Of a stretch of DNA of 64,000 nucleotides, positions 45,150 to 56,475 are shown one piece after another. The notes under the pieces are model-generated. The model ran no database searches. It saw only the letters and a list, made by a program, of their open reading frames with translations, and was not told where the DNA came from. Both the position numbers and the translations under genes were made by a program. How positions within the stretch are numbered: the first letter of the stretch is position 1; every line of letters begins with the position of its first letter. The stretch is from Acestrorhynchus altus (lineage: Eukaryota; Chordata; Actinopteri; Characiformes; Acestrorhynchidae). Location of the stretch: contig CM067503.1 in the NCBI GenBank assembly GCA_034509495.1, positions 24,902,316 through 24,966,315 of the forward strand, given 5' to 3'.

Positions 45150-45750
45150 TACACATACAATCATGGTTGGAAGTTTTTATTCACTTATCATGGACATGGA
45201 ATGTCATGGCAATATTAGACTGTAATATTGAGAAATATTGATTTCTTTAAATGTTTGTTTTAACAGATGGCTTAAAACATATATTTTTAATAGAAAGAGT
45301 GCACATGTTTAGGTTCTGGGGGCATTTCTGAAATCAACACATCATCACAAATGGTCACAACATGGTACAAATCTGAGTTGTGAACACTGAGATCAAGTCT
45401 ATGAGTTGGCCATTCCAAAAACGTAATACTAACCTGTGTTATCTATTCCACAAATGTGTTAGGGTAACTGGGTTGGAGCACTCATTTATGCCCAAGTTTC
45501 AACTATCTAGTTTATTGTTATGCTGATGTCTACTACTCTGTCCAAGGTAGTGTAATCTCGCTTGACTGTAGACAGTGGCAATAATTATCCAGCATATTGC
45601 AGTTCATTGCATATGCTTGTGTCTTGGAGGTTCTTCACAGGTTGTTCCTGACCATCAAAAGTAGTTTCCTCTTAACTGAGGGTGACAGTTTGGCTCTTCT
45701 TCTAGACCTTGGCAAATTGGCCACATCTCCCAGTAACTTATGATTACACA
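45150..45750 (-). mobile_element. probable Tc1-like transposon relic F
   Basis: Left-end wording GGAAGTTTTTATTCACTTAT, TGGACATGGAATGTCATGGC and, at 45600-45730, TGTGTCTTGGAGGTTCTTCA, GAGGGTGACAGTTTGGCTCT and GACCTTGGCAAATTGGCCAC. These are phrases I recognise from a fish Tc1-like subfamily whose transposase lies on the opposite strand. No readable transposase motif survives, so the superfamily call is weaker than for the other relics. Confidence 0.5.
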
Positions 45751-46292
45751 AGACTTTTGGAAAGCTATTCTTTATTATTTAATTTTATTAAACATCCACT
45801 AGTTAATTAACAGAATGCATCCTACATGACTACACACATTAACTTACTATATGATGTTCACTTTCAGTCACTGGTGAAAAAATTACATCAAATGAACCCC
45901 CATAAACATCAACAGAGTATGATCAGAGGTTTCAATGTAATTTACCTTCCTCTGTCCCATACCTGCACTTTATGAAGCTCATCTGTTCAGTGACCACTCA
46001 GATCTGCTCCGGAGAGAACCAGCAGACATACCACATAGCTGCTCTCCCAGCAATCCTCTCAGTAACTCCAACTGAGGTGATTACAGATAATGATCCTGTA
46101 ATTTCATATATAATTATTTAAAAAGTAGGGTAGTAATGATGCTGAAGATGAGCAAAGAGAGATTTAGATATTTTGAGGTGATTTTGGGTCACAACACCAA
46201 GGGTCACATGAGTTTTTCTTTTGTGTCTTTGTTTATCAAAAATTTCTCCCTCTCTCTCAGGAAGATTAATTGGTAATTATCGGTAATTGGTG
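45751..46292. other. non-coding DNA, nothing recognised
   Basis: AT-rich, no features. Confidence 0.5.
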
Positions 46293-46332
46293 TTTATTAT
46301 TATTATTATTATTATTATTGTTATTGTTATTG

Positions 46333-46383
<51 letters not shown>
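46293..46383. repeat. (TTA)n microsatellite with TTG interruptions
   Basis: About 30 TTA units with four TTG variants near 46318-46335. First member of the triplet-repeat cluster that extends to 48.7 kb. Confidence 0.97.
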
Positions 46384-46384
<1 letters not shown>

Positions 46385-46467
46385 AGAGAGGTTCTTCAAG
46401 AGTTCTTTAATGATCCCAACAAACTCAAATAAACATTGAAGTTCCTATTCTTTTTGGTCAAGTGGTT

Positions 46468-46469
<2 letters not shown>

Positions 46470-46521
<52 letters not shown>
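46470..46521. repeat. (TG)n microsatellite
   Basis: About 25 TG units. Confidence 0.97.
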
Positions 46522-46524
<3 letters not shown>

Positions 46525-46757
46525 AAAAGAACCTTTATACTATATAAAGCCTTTCCCATATATCCCAGCACTAATTGTTTGTAATTGATTAAAACTGTTC
46601 TTTAACATTAACAATGTTTGTTGTATTTTATTTTATTGTATTTATATTAGTCAGTAAAAAAACCTTCAAAAACATGTACAAAAAATATTTTTCATAGAAA
46701 GTATTTGTTCACTCATTTACAATTAGAATGTAAACAGCATGCTTTTGCATAAGACTG

Positions 46758-46760
46758 TTA

Positions 46761-46790
<30 letters not shown>
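46758..46790. repeat. (TTA)n microsatellite
   Basis: About 10 TTA units. Confidence 0.95.
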
Positions 46791-46791
<1 letters not shown>

Positions 46792-46827
46792 CACTTAGTT
46801 GTGGAGTACTGCTCAATCATGTATGTA

Positions 46828-46830
<3 letters not shown>

Positions 46831-46884
<54 letters not shown>
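46831..46884. repeat. (TG)n microsatellite
   Basis: About 25 TG units, ending in GCGTG. Confidence 0.97.
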
Positions 46885-46885
<1 letters not shown>

Positions 46886-46944
46886 ATCACATGGACTTGA
46901 TGGATGATCACATGGCTCTTGAGGTCATAACAGGTCACCATGGT

Positions 46945-47063
46945 ATGCTGATTAAATTTACAATATTATTATTTACATTAATATTACAAAATTATATATA
47001 ATATATGTAATTATACATTGTATTAATGTAAATAATAATATATGCCTTTATGGTAATCAGCAT
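46945..47063. repeat. 119-bp imperfect palindrome
   Basis: The left arm ATGCTGATTA...ATATTATTATTTACATTAAT is matched by its reverse complement at the right end (ATTAATGTAAATAATAATAT...TAATCAGCAT, ending at 47063). The centre (TATATATAATATATG region) is itself nearly self-complementary, so the whole 119 bp can fold into one hairpin. Flanks (GGT on the left, CATCTG on the right) do not extend the match. It may be a foldback miniature element; no target duplication is obvious. Confidence 0.8.
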
Positions 47064-47156
47064 CATCTGTATATACCCTTAAATAAATATGTTTTATATT
47101 TACTTATTTATATATTCCATCTATATTATGGGAACAGTGTAGGTTCCATGTAAATT

Positions 47157-47157
47157 A

Positions 47158-47241
<84 letters not shown>

Positions 47242-47260
47242 TTATTGTTGTTGTTGTTAT
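47157..47260. repeat. (AAT)n microsatellite with (TTG) end
   Basis: About 28 AAT units, then TTATTGTTGTTGTTGTTAT. Confidence 0.97.
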
Positions 47261-47457
47261 ACAAGTTCAATAATTTATCTAATTTACATTTTAGTTTAGT
47301 TTCTGTAATATAATATATGAATGCATAAAGAATTAGTATCATCACTAACCAACTGCTCTATAAATATAAAATAGTCCTAATAATAAAGTATTTAGTAATA
47401 GTAATAGTAATATAGCATTTTGTAATGAAATTTTACATGAACATAATTTCCAGTAGA

Positions 47458-47459
<2 letters not shown>

Positions 47460-47521
<62 letters not shown>

Positions 47522-47529
47522 GTTGTTGT

Positions 47530-47573
<44 letters not shown>

Positions 47574-47574
47574 A

Positions 47575-47606
<32 letters not shown>

Positions 47607-47607
47607 A
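47460..47607. repeat. compound (TTA)n(TTG)n(TAG)n microsatellite
   Basis: About 20 TTA units, three TTG, then about 25 TAG units with one TAA interruption. On the minus strand the frame is poly-Thr/Asn, without stops, and is not a gene. Confidence 0.97.
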
Positions 47608-47959
47608 CTGGACTAGTAATAGTATAAAATATCACATTATACCTGTTTTTGTTGTTAAATAAATAAAAAATGAATGAATACCAAAAAAATATATATTAAA
47701 CATCTACCAAGTATTCACTTTATATTCCAAACATGACTGAAAATAAGGACAGAACTGAACTCTGATAAACCCAACAGTAGAACTATGAAAGATCCTGCAG
47801 GTCAATATACCATTGAGAGAGTTTGAGGGGTTTCACTGGGGGACTTTTAGGATGCGTGTGTGTGTGTGTGTACAGCTGCAGGGAGCTGAGTTAAACTCGG
47901 TGTGGCAGTTAAACACTGACATCTGCAGTCGGAATGCTCCAATTACAAGCAATGCTACA
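47608..47959. other. non-coding DNA between triplet arrays
   Basis: AT-rich then balanced; a short TG run at 47856-47871. No gene. Confidence 0.5.
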
Positions 47960-48033
47960 AGTAGTAGTAGTAGTGGTGTCAGCAGCAATAATAGTAGTAA
48001 TAGTAGTAGTAGTGGTGGTAGTAGGTGGTAGTA
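47960..48033 (+). repeat. (TAG/GTG/CAG) mixed triplet array, left arm
   Basis: AGTAGTAGTAGTGGTGTCAG, CAGCAATAATAGTAGTAATA and TAGTGGTGGTAGTAGGTGGT. These are the reverse-complement triplets of the array to the right (AGT against ACT, GGT against ACC, AGC against GCT), so the pattern switches strand at about 48033. Confidence 0.9.
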
Positions 48034-48478
48034 ACTACTACTACTTCTGCTGCTAGCATCACCACCACTATTGCTGCTGCTACTACTACTACTACTTCTG
48101 CTGCTACCACCACCACAACTACTGCTGATGCTGCTACTACTACTACTACTTCTGCTACTACCACCACCACTATTGCTGCTCTTGCTGCTGCTGCTACTAC
48201 TACTACTATTACTACTTCTGCTGCTACCATCACCACAACTACCACTATTGCTGCTGCTGCTGCAACTACTACTACTACTTCTGCTGCTGCTACCACCCCC
48301 ACCACCACGAATATTGCTGATGCTGCTACTACTACCTCTACTACTTCTGCTGCTACCACCACCACTATTGCTGCTACTACTACTACTACTTCTACTACTA
48401 CTACTACTACTTCTGCTACTACCACCAACACCACTACCACTATTGCTGCTGCTACTACTACTACTATTACTTCTGCTG

Positions 48479-48512
<34 letters not shown>

Positions 48513-48722
48513 CACTACTACTACTACTACTACTATTGCTGCTGCTGCTACTACTACTATCACTACTACGTCTACTGCTACCACCACCACCACCATCCCT
48601 ACTACTACTACTGTTGCTGCTGCTACTGCTATTATTACTACTATCACTACTACTTTTACTATTACTACTAATAATACTATAACCACTACTAATACTAATA
48701 CTACTCTTGCTGCTACTGCTAT
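48034..48722 (+). repeat. ACT/GCT/ACC higher-order triplet array
   Basis: About 690 bp built of blocks in a fixed order: (ACT)n, then TTCTGCTGCT, then (ACC)n, then ACTATTGCTGCT, then (ACT)n again, each cycle about 55-70 bp and repeated about ten times. Two plus frames and one minus frame stay open for over 200 codons (Thr/Ala-, Leu/Pro- and Val/Ala-rich), because these triplets contain no stop in those frames. No start context, splice sites or non-repetitive flanking protein supports translation. Confidence 0.93.
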
Positions 48723-51169
48723 TTTATTTTTATTTATTTAATATACATCTTTAAAACTCACTCCACTCCTTAAACTGTTTACATCAGTGATCTCCAACCC
48801 AAACCCACCAGGTCTGATCCTGCAGGTCAGTGAAAGTGATTAATCAGGGCTAAAACAGTCTGCAGCACTTTAAACTGTTTATTCATGTGCTTGCGCTGCT
48901 GTCTTATTTAATCATTTACTAATCACAAAATGGTTTTTAAAAGGGTTGCAGCTCAAAGCCAGTGGGTTGAAGCATTGAAGCCCAAAGGTGCTGCACATAA
49001 AAAGCTAAAGTCAGTGCTGCACACTGTATAAACACCTGTAACAGCTGGGGTTTGTATACAGGTGCTGTGGGAGAACAGTAATGACCCTACAGGCTGGAAC
49101 CAATCCAGAGTCTGCAGGCCCTGGGGCATGAATATGTGTGATATGTGGGAACAAGGCCTCCATTAGGTTGTGAGGAGACCCAGGAGGGCATTAGTGATGC
49201 TGCAGATTCACATAGTGTATGAATGATAAATTGTCACCATTGGGTTCACACAGCTCACAGTTAATCCAGCTAGAGAATACTGATTCTTAGAGAGAAGCCC
49301 AGAGTTCTGCAACACATACTCCCAAGTAACACATTTTTTTATTCAGTAGAATGGTGCTTCAGTAGTCCAGTACTGTATTGTTAAGTGTTGTTTAATAACA
49401 GAATGGTTAAAATTGCAAAACAATAAATGGAAAACTGTCCAATCAGAATTGTGTTTTCAGTGGTCTCTGTGCTGATACAGCACAATGAACTCTTCCATCG
49501 GTCAGGACTTCAGTGGTAGAACTGAAGGCTTAACTATTGATGTGAACCAATTATAAATTACAACTCAACCAATCAGTTTCTGATTTTCAGTGGGTGAGAC
49601 TGACAAAACATTACTCTAGTCCTTCTCTAGGTTGTACATAGGCTTTCAGTGTAAGCACTACAGTAACATGGGCAGGTTTGTGTCAGTTAGAAAAGGAAAA
49701 CAGGAGCAGCAAAATAGTTCTAAAATATTTCTTATGTTACAAATGTTACAAACTTTAGTTCAAGCTTTGAATGTTCTTCACAATAAGCTTCATAACACAC
49801 TCAGATTTCATTGGGCTTTAAAACACCTTTTCATTGTGCAACTCCCTTACAAGAGGTCAGGATTACAAAAGACCCTTAAACAGATTTTTCCAGTCAGCAT
49901 CTCCCCTTTAAAGCACATTATTAATGTCAAATTAAAATACAGTCCATAAAAATCAATTTCACAGATTCTCAATCAGATTAGGATTAAGGTAAATTAGAGG
50001 TCAAATTTTGGTAGGTACTGAATACAGCATACCACAGGACTTTTGAAGATTCTTTGAGGCAGTCCTATAGACATCATGATTAGGCCCTTGACATAGTGGC
50101 TAGGATTCTTATGCTTGTCCAGTCTATGAAGCCAGTTCTTTGTGGTTCTCTCCATCTCAGCAAAGGAAAACACTTTCCACTCTTTTGGTCAGTCCAGTTG
50201 GATTAGTTCTGTTTTTCTCTCGCGCTCCCCCTCTTTCCCTCACTCAGTGTTATTTATTTTGGCGATGGATGGTGTCCTGTTCTGCTGCTGCTGGAGAGAA
50301 AATACATTATTATTCAGCTTGCCCACTTTGAATCACTCTCTAATTAGGAGCTGTGTGGGTTCCTGAGGTTCTTATGATGTCATGATTTGGTCTCACAATG
50401 GCAATATGCCACAGCATTTCCTGTCTAAAGATCTAGATAATGGACAAAAATGGATAAAACATTCAGGATTTACATATGTCCAAACTATCCACACAGCCTT
50501 TATAATTGGTGAGTTGAGCTACCATAAAATGCACTTTCTGGTCATTTTTAGGGAAAAAAACAAACAAACAAACAGACATGGACACCATGATAATGAGTGA
50601 GATATAAGCTTCAGTGTAAATCTAACAAAGCACTCAATATGTTGTTTCTGATCAAAATTATTTATATACGGTAATCTGGATAAATCCATATGTCACTGAA
50701 GTACTGGTTTAAAGTTATACGTTATTGTTGGAGAGTTTTGCTCTACAAGATCTAACCAAGATGCACTACATATTGGTTACATTATATTTCTGAGTGGCAT
50801 TGCCTCAAAGACATCCCAAAGAGACCAATGCCAAGCCTTCAGAAACATATCGGCTGTTAGACAGCGTAATAAGTCCCATGTCAGGGCATGAAAGCTTCAA
50901 CAGTAATCTGAGCTCACCTCAGAAAGAACAATCACACAGCACTCTGTCACACAGCCCATGAAACCATGCCAAGCTCTGCAATTCAGCAACTGATGGATGT
51001 AGAATGTAATTGGTATGCAAATGTGATTAATTATATAACTATATGAGGAATTATATACTTACATTATTATTTTGAAGAAATAATCGTTTGAATTTAAATT
51101 AAATAAGCTGAATCTATAGTACCTTTAGATTTCTTAGGGTTAATCCTTTAAAGCTTTTTTTTTTGCTTC
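48723..51169. other. non-coding DNA, mostly unremarkable
   Basis: No gene. A 105-codon plus frame at 49632-49949 has no motif. TGATCTCCAACCCAAACCCA at 48788-48807 recalls a dispersed fish repeat. Around 49960-50130 some wording (GATTCTCAATCAGATTAGGA, GAGGCAGTCCTATAGACATC) recalls Tc1-like ends but cannot be confirmed. 50135-50350 is balanced and repeat-free. Confidence 0.4.
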
Positions 51170-51535
51170 AGTAGTTACTATGAATTATCCAGAATCCCCA
51201 ATGAATTAATCAGTGTCATATATTAGTCAGTATTGAATATGAACTATTCCTCCATGAATTGTTCAGTATCCACTATGGATCCTTCAGCGAATACTATAAA
51301 TAATTGAGAATGCAATATGAGGTATTTATTATCTACCATAAATTATTCAGTGTCTACTATGAATAATTCAGTATCTACTATGAATCTTTCAGTGTCCACT
51401 ATGACTTACAGTATTCACTATGAGTTATTAAGTCTACTGAGAATTATTCCGAATCCACTATGGATCAGTATCTCCTATGACTCTTTAAATGTCTATTATG
51501 AATTATATCCACTATGAATTCTTCATTGTCTACTA
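51170..51535 (+). repeat. minisatellite of the TTCAGTATCTACTATGAAT family
   Basis: About 16 decayed units of roughly 21 bp, typified by TTCAGTATCTACTATGAAT and TCAGTGTCCACTATG, running to TCATTGTCTACTATG at 51535. A 66-codon frame across it (51317-51517) shows the repeat as a Ser-Thr-Met-Asn motif; not a gene. Confidence 0.88.
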
Positions 51536-53104
51536 TGTGTGTGTGAGGATTAGGCATGCCATGTTAATTGGTCTCTGCAAGACCTACATTAGCCTCCACA
51601 ATCAATGTAATACTGAAAAAGAAGCAAATGTGAAGGCAGGAAAAATAAAAGATGCTTCTTTACCTGATATGAGAAGCAACCAGGGATAAATCAACAGATT
51701 TGTTTTATTAATGCAATCCAACTGTTGAAATTTTAAGGAACCATATTAATTAAATGGAAGCATGAGCTGTTCTCCAGTGATGAGCATTGTCCCAACTCTG
51801 TTCCCTCTCTCTCAATATTGTTCTAAGACCTTATTATCTAGAACTCTGAGACAGATTAAGTTTGTTCTGCTGTCCATGTTCTTACTAAAACCAAACTAGG
51901 AGTCTGGACTGTACTTAAAATTTAGCTGATAGAGTTGAAGTTCATGATTGATGAGCAAAGGGATGTTGTAGCAAATCATACCACATTTCTTTTGGCTGAT
52001 GTTAGCATTTATATTGGCTCATAAAAATATTGAGGTACCCAATGGCGAAATATCATGGACCCTTGGAAGTCCCCAGACCCAACTTTGAGAACCACGGCTA
52101 AAGGAGACTGGTGGGCACCCAAGCTGAAATTCAGAGGGTTCTGTCACAGATTGTCATCAGTCACATTCACAGTGTGAGATGAGGAACAGTTACACACACA
52201 TAGCATCCAGCTCAGCTTTCTAAAGACCGTGTTCTGTCTCTCTCGCCTGTGCAGATGGGCTAATGTCAGATCAAAGCAGCTTTAATGTTTTACTGCATGT
52301 CTTGGGTTTCAGCTACAGGATCGAGTTTAAAACTGCTGCTCATTTTTACAGTTTATACAGTAGGCCGGACGGATCATAGTCCATAATCAGATTAGCACTG
52401 GTTTAATGTAGAACAAATTTCACCAAAGCCAGCATCAAAGCCCTATCACACACACAGCTTCATCATAACTCAGTGTTTATGCTCATTCTAGACTGTTAGA
52501 GATACACTCACTGGAGCTAAACAGTTAATGCAGCTCAGAAGTAACTGAAGTTCATAGTCACCCATTAGTGTGGCACTAACTTCATACCTAAATCATCACA
52601 CACTTTCCTCAAACTGTGTGGAGGTACAGTTTACTGGAGGTTCAGTAATCTCAAATGTGGTTTCTGGTGCCATATGACTTACTATTATCTACAGACATGG
52701 ACTAAAGTAAAAGTCAATTCTGGTTTAGGATGCTGCTGCTGTGTTTAGAATGTGACATTCTTTGGTGTTTCTCAACCTTGGTCCTACACAAATCCATGAA
52801 GTACAGATTTGTACATTAAGCATGTCACTGCGGTTGTATCCTACTGAGATACAATAAAGTACCTTTGAGTGCAAGTCCTTTCCTGCAGCAATTCTTTTTT
52901 TGAACCCCTTAAGGTACTAATATGTACCAAAGGTCCAATATTGTACCTTCCAGAGTACAAAATAGTTCTTCCATTGTACCCCTTTTGTAGACTTTGGAGG
53001 TACCCCTGCCCTGTATATTTTATTTATATTTATTCCTTTAGGCTAAACTTTTTTTTTATTCCTTTAGAACTAAAGTGTAGAAATATTTTCTAGTCCACTT
53101 TAAA
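51536..53104. other. non-coding DNA, mostly unremarkable
   Basis: No gene. GGTACTAATATGTACC-like and AGGTACC words recur at 52905-53000. 'TTTCTCAACCTTGGTCCTAC' at 52768-52787 recalls the dispersed repeat at 12.1 kb. Confidence 0.4.
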
Positions 53105-53199
53105 TAGTCCATTCTGCTAACTGCAGAAGGCACCCTTGAGCAAGGCACCTAACCCCAAACTTCTCCCCAGGCACTGCAGTGGAAGTTGCCCACTGCACT

Positions 53200-53288
<89 letters not shown>

Positions 53289-53345
53289 AATTAGTTAAAT
53301 GTAATGGCAAAGTTCCACCTGTGCCCAACACAAGTAGCAAATTGG
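53105..53345 (+). mobile_element. microsatellite-bearing dispersed fish repeat
   Basis: GAGCAAGGCACCTAACCCCA, TCTCCCCAGGCACTGCAGTG and TTGCCCACTGCACTGGGTG lead into (TG)43 at 53201-53286, followed by ATTAGTTAAATGTAATGGCA. I recognise this order from a widespread fish repeat that carries a TG array between conserved flanks (normally ending '...gggttaaatgcagagg'). It suggests that at least this array arrived inside a dispersed element. Confidence 0.55.
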
Positions 53346-53443
53346 TAAACTTTACACTGTTACTTTAAATCTTCACACACTGCCCTCAAACAGGCTCATT
53401 CAAATTTAAGGTGGAATGGAAAACTAAAATAAAACCAAATTCA

Positions 53444-53455
53444 GCTTCTTCTTCT

Positions 53456-53499
<44 letters not shown>
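53444..53499. repeat. (CTT)n(CT)n microsatellite
   Basis: Five CTT units then about 20 CT units. Confidence 0.96.
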
Positions 53500-53500
<1 letters not shown>

Positions 53501-53629
53501 ACACTGTCTGGAGGAGTTTGGTAATCTCTAATACTGTATATTTGCTTATATGGTTTCTAACAATGATTCACTGTTATCTTTAAACATGGAATGAAGCATG
53601 AAGCAGAGTTAAACGCAGTAGCAGTTAGT

Positions 53630-53740
53630 CAGTAGCGGCGCCAGGATGGCTGTTCTGGATGATTCGTGGTTATGCCAATGCTTGAATTTCACTCCCGGGG
53701 GGCAGGAGATTACAACCAGGGCTCAATTTAGGAGGGGGGG
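53630..53740 (+). mobile_element. possible hAT-type element end
   Basis: CAGTAGCGGCGCCAGGATGG at 53630-53649 resembles the CAGGGGCGGCGCCAGG end of fish hAT-like non-autonomous elements. CAGGGCTCAATTTAGGAGGG at about 53719 adds G-rich debris. No second end is found. Confidence 0.3.
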
Positions 53741-54599
53741 CAGTACAAGGGAATGCCACCCAACCATCCATTCCATTCCTTTGCCTGGTCACAAAAAAAG
53801 ACATAAATCATCATCCTCTGATACCATCTGCTAATTCATAAAGCTGTTGGACTGGTGCTGGGCATAATTTTGCACTCTTTTTATGTGTGTAACTGCCTCA
53901 GTAACAGTCCAAGTCCTCATGTTACTGAGCTCATGCATATTAATGATGAACATGCTACTTCTGTGAGTCAAAGAGTCATGGATTCTAATAACAGAAGTGA
54001 TGTGAAGAAATGTTGTTTTGTGAAAAAGAGCAAGAACTAAACAACAGAAATCCTTTCACAAGACAAATAAAACGTGAAAGTAAGAGCATGAAGATCTACA
54101 GGGAGCAATAGTGCAGTCAAATCCTTCACAAGAGGATGGAGTTCTTCTCAGGTGCACAGTATGCACCATGACACATTTTTAAGCAGTCTGTAAGAGTATG
54201 ATGAAACTGATAAAAAAAATCTTGTGTGAACCAGCTAAATGAACTAGCTAAAGGACAAAATGTTTGTTGGAGAACACAAAGAAGGGACCTGTGTTATTAG
54301 GAAGAATTTTCTTGATAAATTATCACCAGAACTCAAGGACAGAGGACTGTTGACATGTGGTGTTTCCCAGCTTAGCTTTGGCTACAACAGGAGGGTATAC
54401 ACGCCTCACAACATAACAGAATGAACAGTCATTGTTTGGATCAAATAAACTAAGATTTGAAAAATGTACAACCTATTTCCCAAAAAGAAAATGGAAAGCA
54501 GGATCCAGTGTTTATTTAATAACAAATTAAATAATTGTTGGTCTGAGCAGTCTGTGCTTAATTTTGCAGTAAATGCTATTGCTATTTCTTGCTATTTCT
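53741..54599. other. non-coding DNA, nothing recognised
   Basis: AT-rich, no gene; 60-codon frames without motifs. Confidence 0.5.
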
Positions 54600-54965
54600 G
54601 TTTGCTCTTGCTAAAACATTATGCTCAAGGATGTTCAAATCCATGGAGAACACTTACACTCCCGTATAGCTCATTACCTATTCATACTTGTATTACATCT
54701 AGTGCAAGCAACATTTTTTTTCTATTCTACATCTTTTATGGCCATGTACGTGCCTTTGTATTTTGCTCTCCGGTGTCAACCAGAGGAGGGTGGGTTCCTC
54801 TATTGAGCCTTGGTTCCTCTCAAGGTTTCTTCTTTTTAGCCTGAGGGAGTTTTTCCTTGCCACTATTGCCTGCTGGCTGCTGATTTGAGGCTTGGACCCA
54901 CATTTCTCCTTCTCCTTCTCCTTTGTTGTGAAAACCACCATATAAATAAACTTTGATTGATATAT
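54600..54965 (+). mobile_element. dispersed fish SINE-like repeat with 3' tail
   Basis: GTGTCAACCAGAGGAGGGTG, GAGCCTTGGTTCCTCTCAAG, GCCTGAGGGAGTTTTTCCTT and the tail ATATAAATAAACTTTGATTG match 58680-58885 word for word over long stretches. The two differ where this copy has CTTCTCCTTCTCCTT instead of CTAAAGCTGATTTGTGA. The 5' boundary is uncertain; the stretch 54600-54765 corresponds loosely to 58545-58680. Confidence 0.75.
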
Positions 54966-55699
54966 TGAAGGGCACCTGCAGGTAAGTTTCATGTGTTCAA
55001 GTTATGTAAAGTGAAAAGAAATGAAAAGGTAAAAATAAATGGTTTTAAAAGCATTTAGTTCTTCCCCACAACTGCCCCCACTCCTGCACAGTATTGCATG
55101 GGCCATGACCAGTACAAGAGGAGGAACTTGTCTGCTACCACTCTTTTGGAACAGGATCCCAAGTAAATCAGCTCCTTAATGTGTTCATGTTAAAACAGGT
55201 GTAATGTCATAAAAGAAACCATCAACTGGCTCAGTGATGGGGAAGACCTCTGCCCTTGTCACAGATGCATCCAGAGGTATAGAAAAAGTCATTATTACCA
55301 TGTCAACTTTTGCATCTTTTGTATATTTTATTCCATCCATTCAATTTCTATGACAATAGGGAATGTGTATCTGCAATTTTGGGACAAACAACAAATAATG
55401 TTTACTTTATGCACATCATTCATACAACAATGATTTGGTCCACCAATTAGAAATACAGGTTTCCCAAGGTTCCCAGCCTCAACTTGTTGTTCCTACAGGC
55501 ATTCATTTAGACATTTATGCTCCCTTTAATCCCCTCACTATTTGGGGTGCAACTCCGCAATTTGAACTGACCAAGTTATCTAGTCTGAAATAGCAGTACC
55601 CACTCACTGTCCCCGAATCCAATTCTTGCACTGAACAGTTAAATTCCCTGTGATGCTGGTGTCCTTGCAGAATTGGACAAACCCACAAAGAGAAGCAAG
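54966..55699. other. non-coding DNA, nothing recognised
   Basis: No gene or repeat recognised, apart from a possible outlying piece of the element at 55700 (CCCACTCACTGTCC at 55599-55612). Confidence 0.45.
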
Positions 55700-55835
55700 A
55701 ACTTACTGTCCATTTTATCAGCTCCTCTTACCATACATGAGCACTATGAAGTTATTTAATAACACATTGTAGCCCATCTGTTTCTCTGCATACTTTCTTA
55801 GCCTGCTTTCACCTTGTTCTACAACGAGAGAGAGA
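55700..55835. mobile_element. arm of a fish foldback miniature element, decayed
   Basis: ACTGTCCATTTTATCAGCTC, CTTACCATACATGAGCACTA, TAGCCCATCTGTTTCTCTGC and TAGCCTGCTTTCACCTTGTT are, in order, the terminal arm of a palindromic miniature element that I recognise as very common in fish. The centre and opposite arm are absent, and an AG run follows at 55827. A 63-codon minus frame through it is not a gene. Confidence 0.5.
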
Positions 55836-56079
55836 GAAACATACTCAGCCTGGTTTCTCAGGTCAACATCACTCCATCCTGTAACTAGCCCAACTGTGAC
55901 AGTCAGCATTCATTACAGCAGTTAAAGAGGTGATTAATCTCAGAGGTGGACTGTACACTCAAAACAAAAGGCTCTGAAGGCTTCCATGACCACACCACTT
56001 TAGGAAACAGGCTGATGATGTCAGAGAAAAAACACAGAAACGATCTCAATATCCAGCTTAATCAAACCTACTTCCTTCT
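55836..56079. other. non-coding DNA, nothing recognised
   Basis: No features. Confidence 0.5.
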
Positions 56080-56475
56080 TCCCTCTCTCTCTCTCTCTCT
56101 CTCTCTCCTGTCTCATGACCTCTATCTCCCACTTTATCTCACACTCTATCCCACACTCCCTCATACATTATCTCACACTCATTCCTCACACTTTATCTCA
56201 CACACTCCCTCACACTTTCTCACTCTCTCTAACACTTTCTTTCTCACTTTATCTCACACTTCCCCACATTTTTATCTCACACTATTTCCCACTTTATCTC
56301 ACACTCCCCCACATTTTATCTCACACTATTTCCCACTTTATCTCACACTCCCTCACACTTTATCTCACAATCTTTTTTGCCACATTATCTAACATTCTCC
56401 CTCACACTTCATCTAAAACTCTCTCTCCCACTTTATATAACACCCTCCCTTTCACATATTTTATCTCACATTCCC
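56080..56475 (+). repeat. minisatellite of ACTTTATCTCACACTCCC units
   Basis: A (CT)n start at 56083-56107, then about 18 units of roughly 18-24 bp built from ACTTTATCTCACACTCCC and variants. A 47-bp double unit is repeated at about 56264 and 56312. The open frames (Ser-His-Thr-Leu repeats) are low complexity. Confidence 0.9.

Noticed and set aside
47979..48741. Three open frames of over 200 codons
   Set aside because: Produced by stop-free triplet repeats; no non-repetitive protein on either side.
48025..48741. Disease-type CAG/CTG expansion
   Set aside because: GCT runs are at most about five units and always interrupted by ACT or ACC, so not a long pure CAG/CTG tract.
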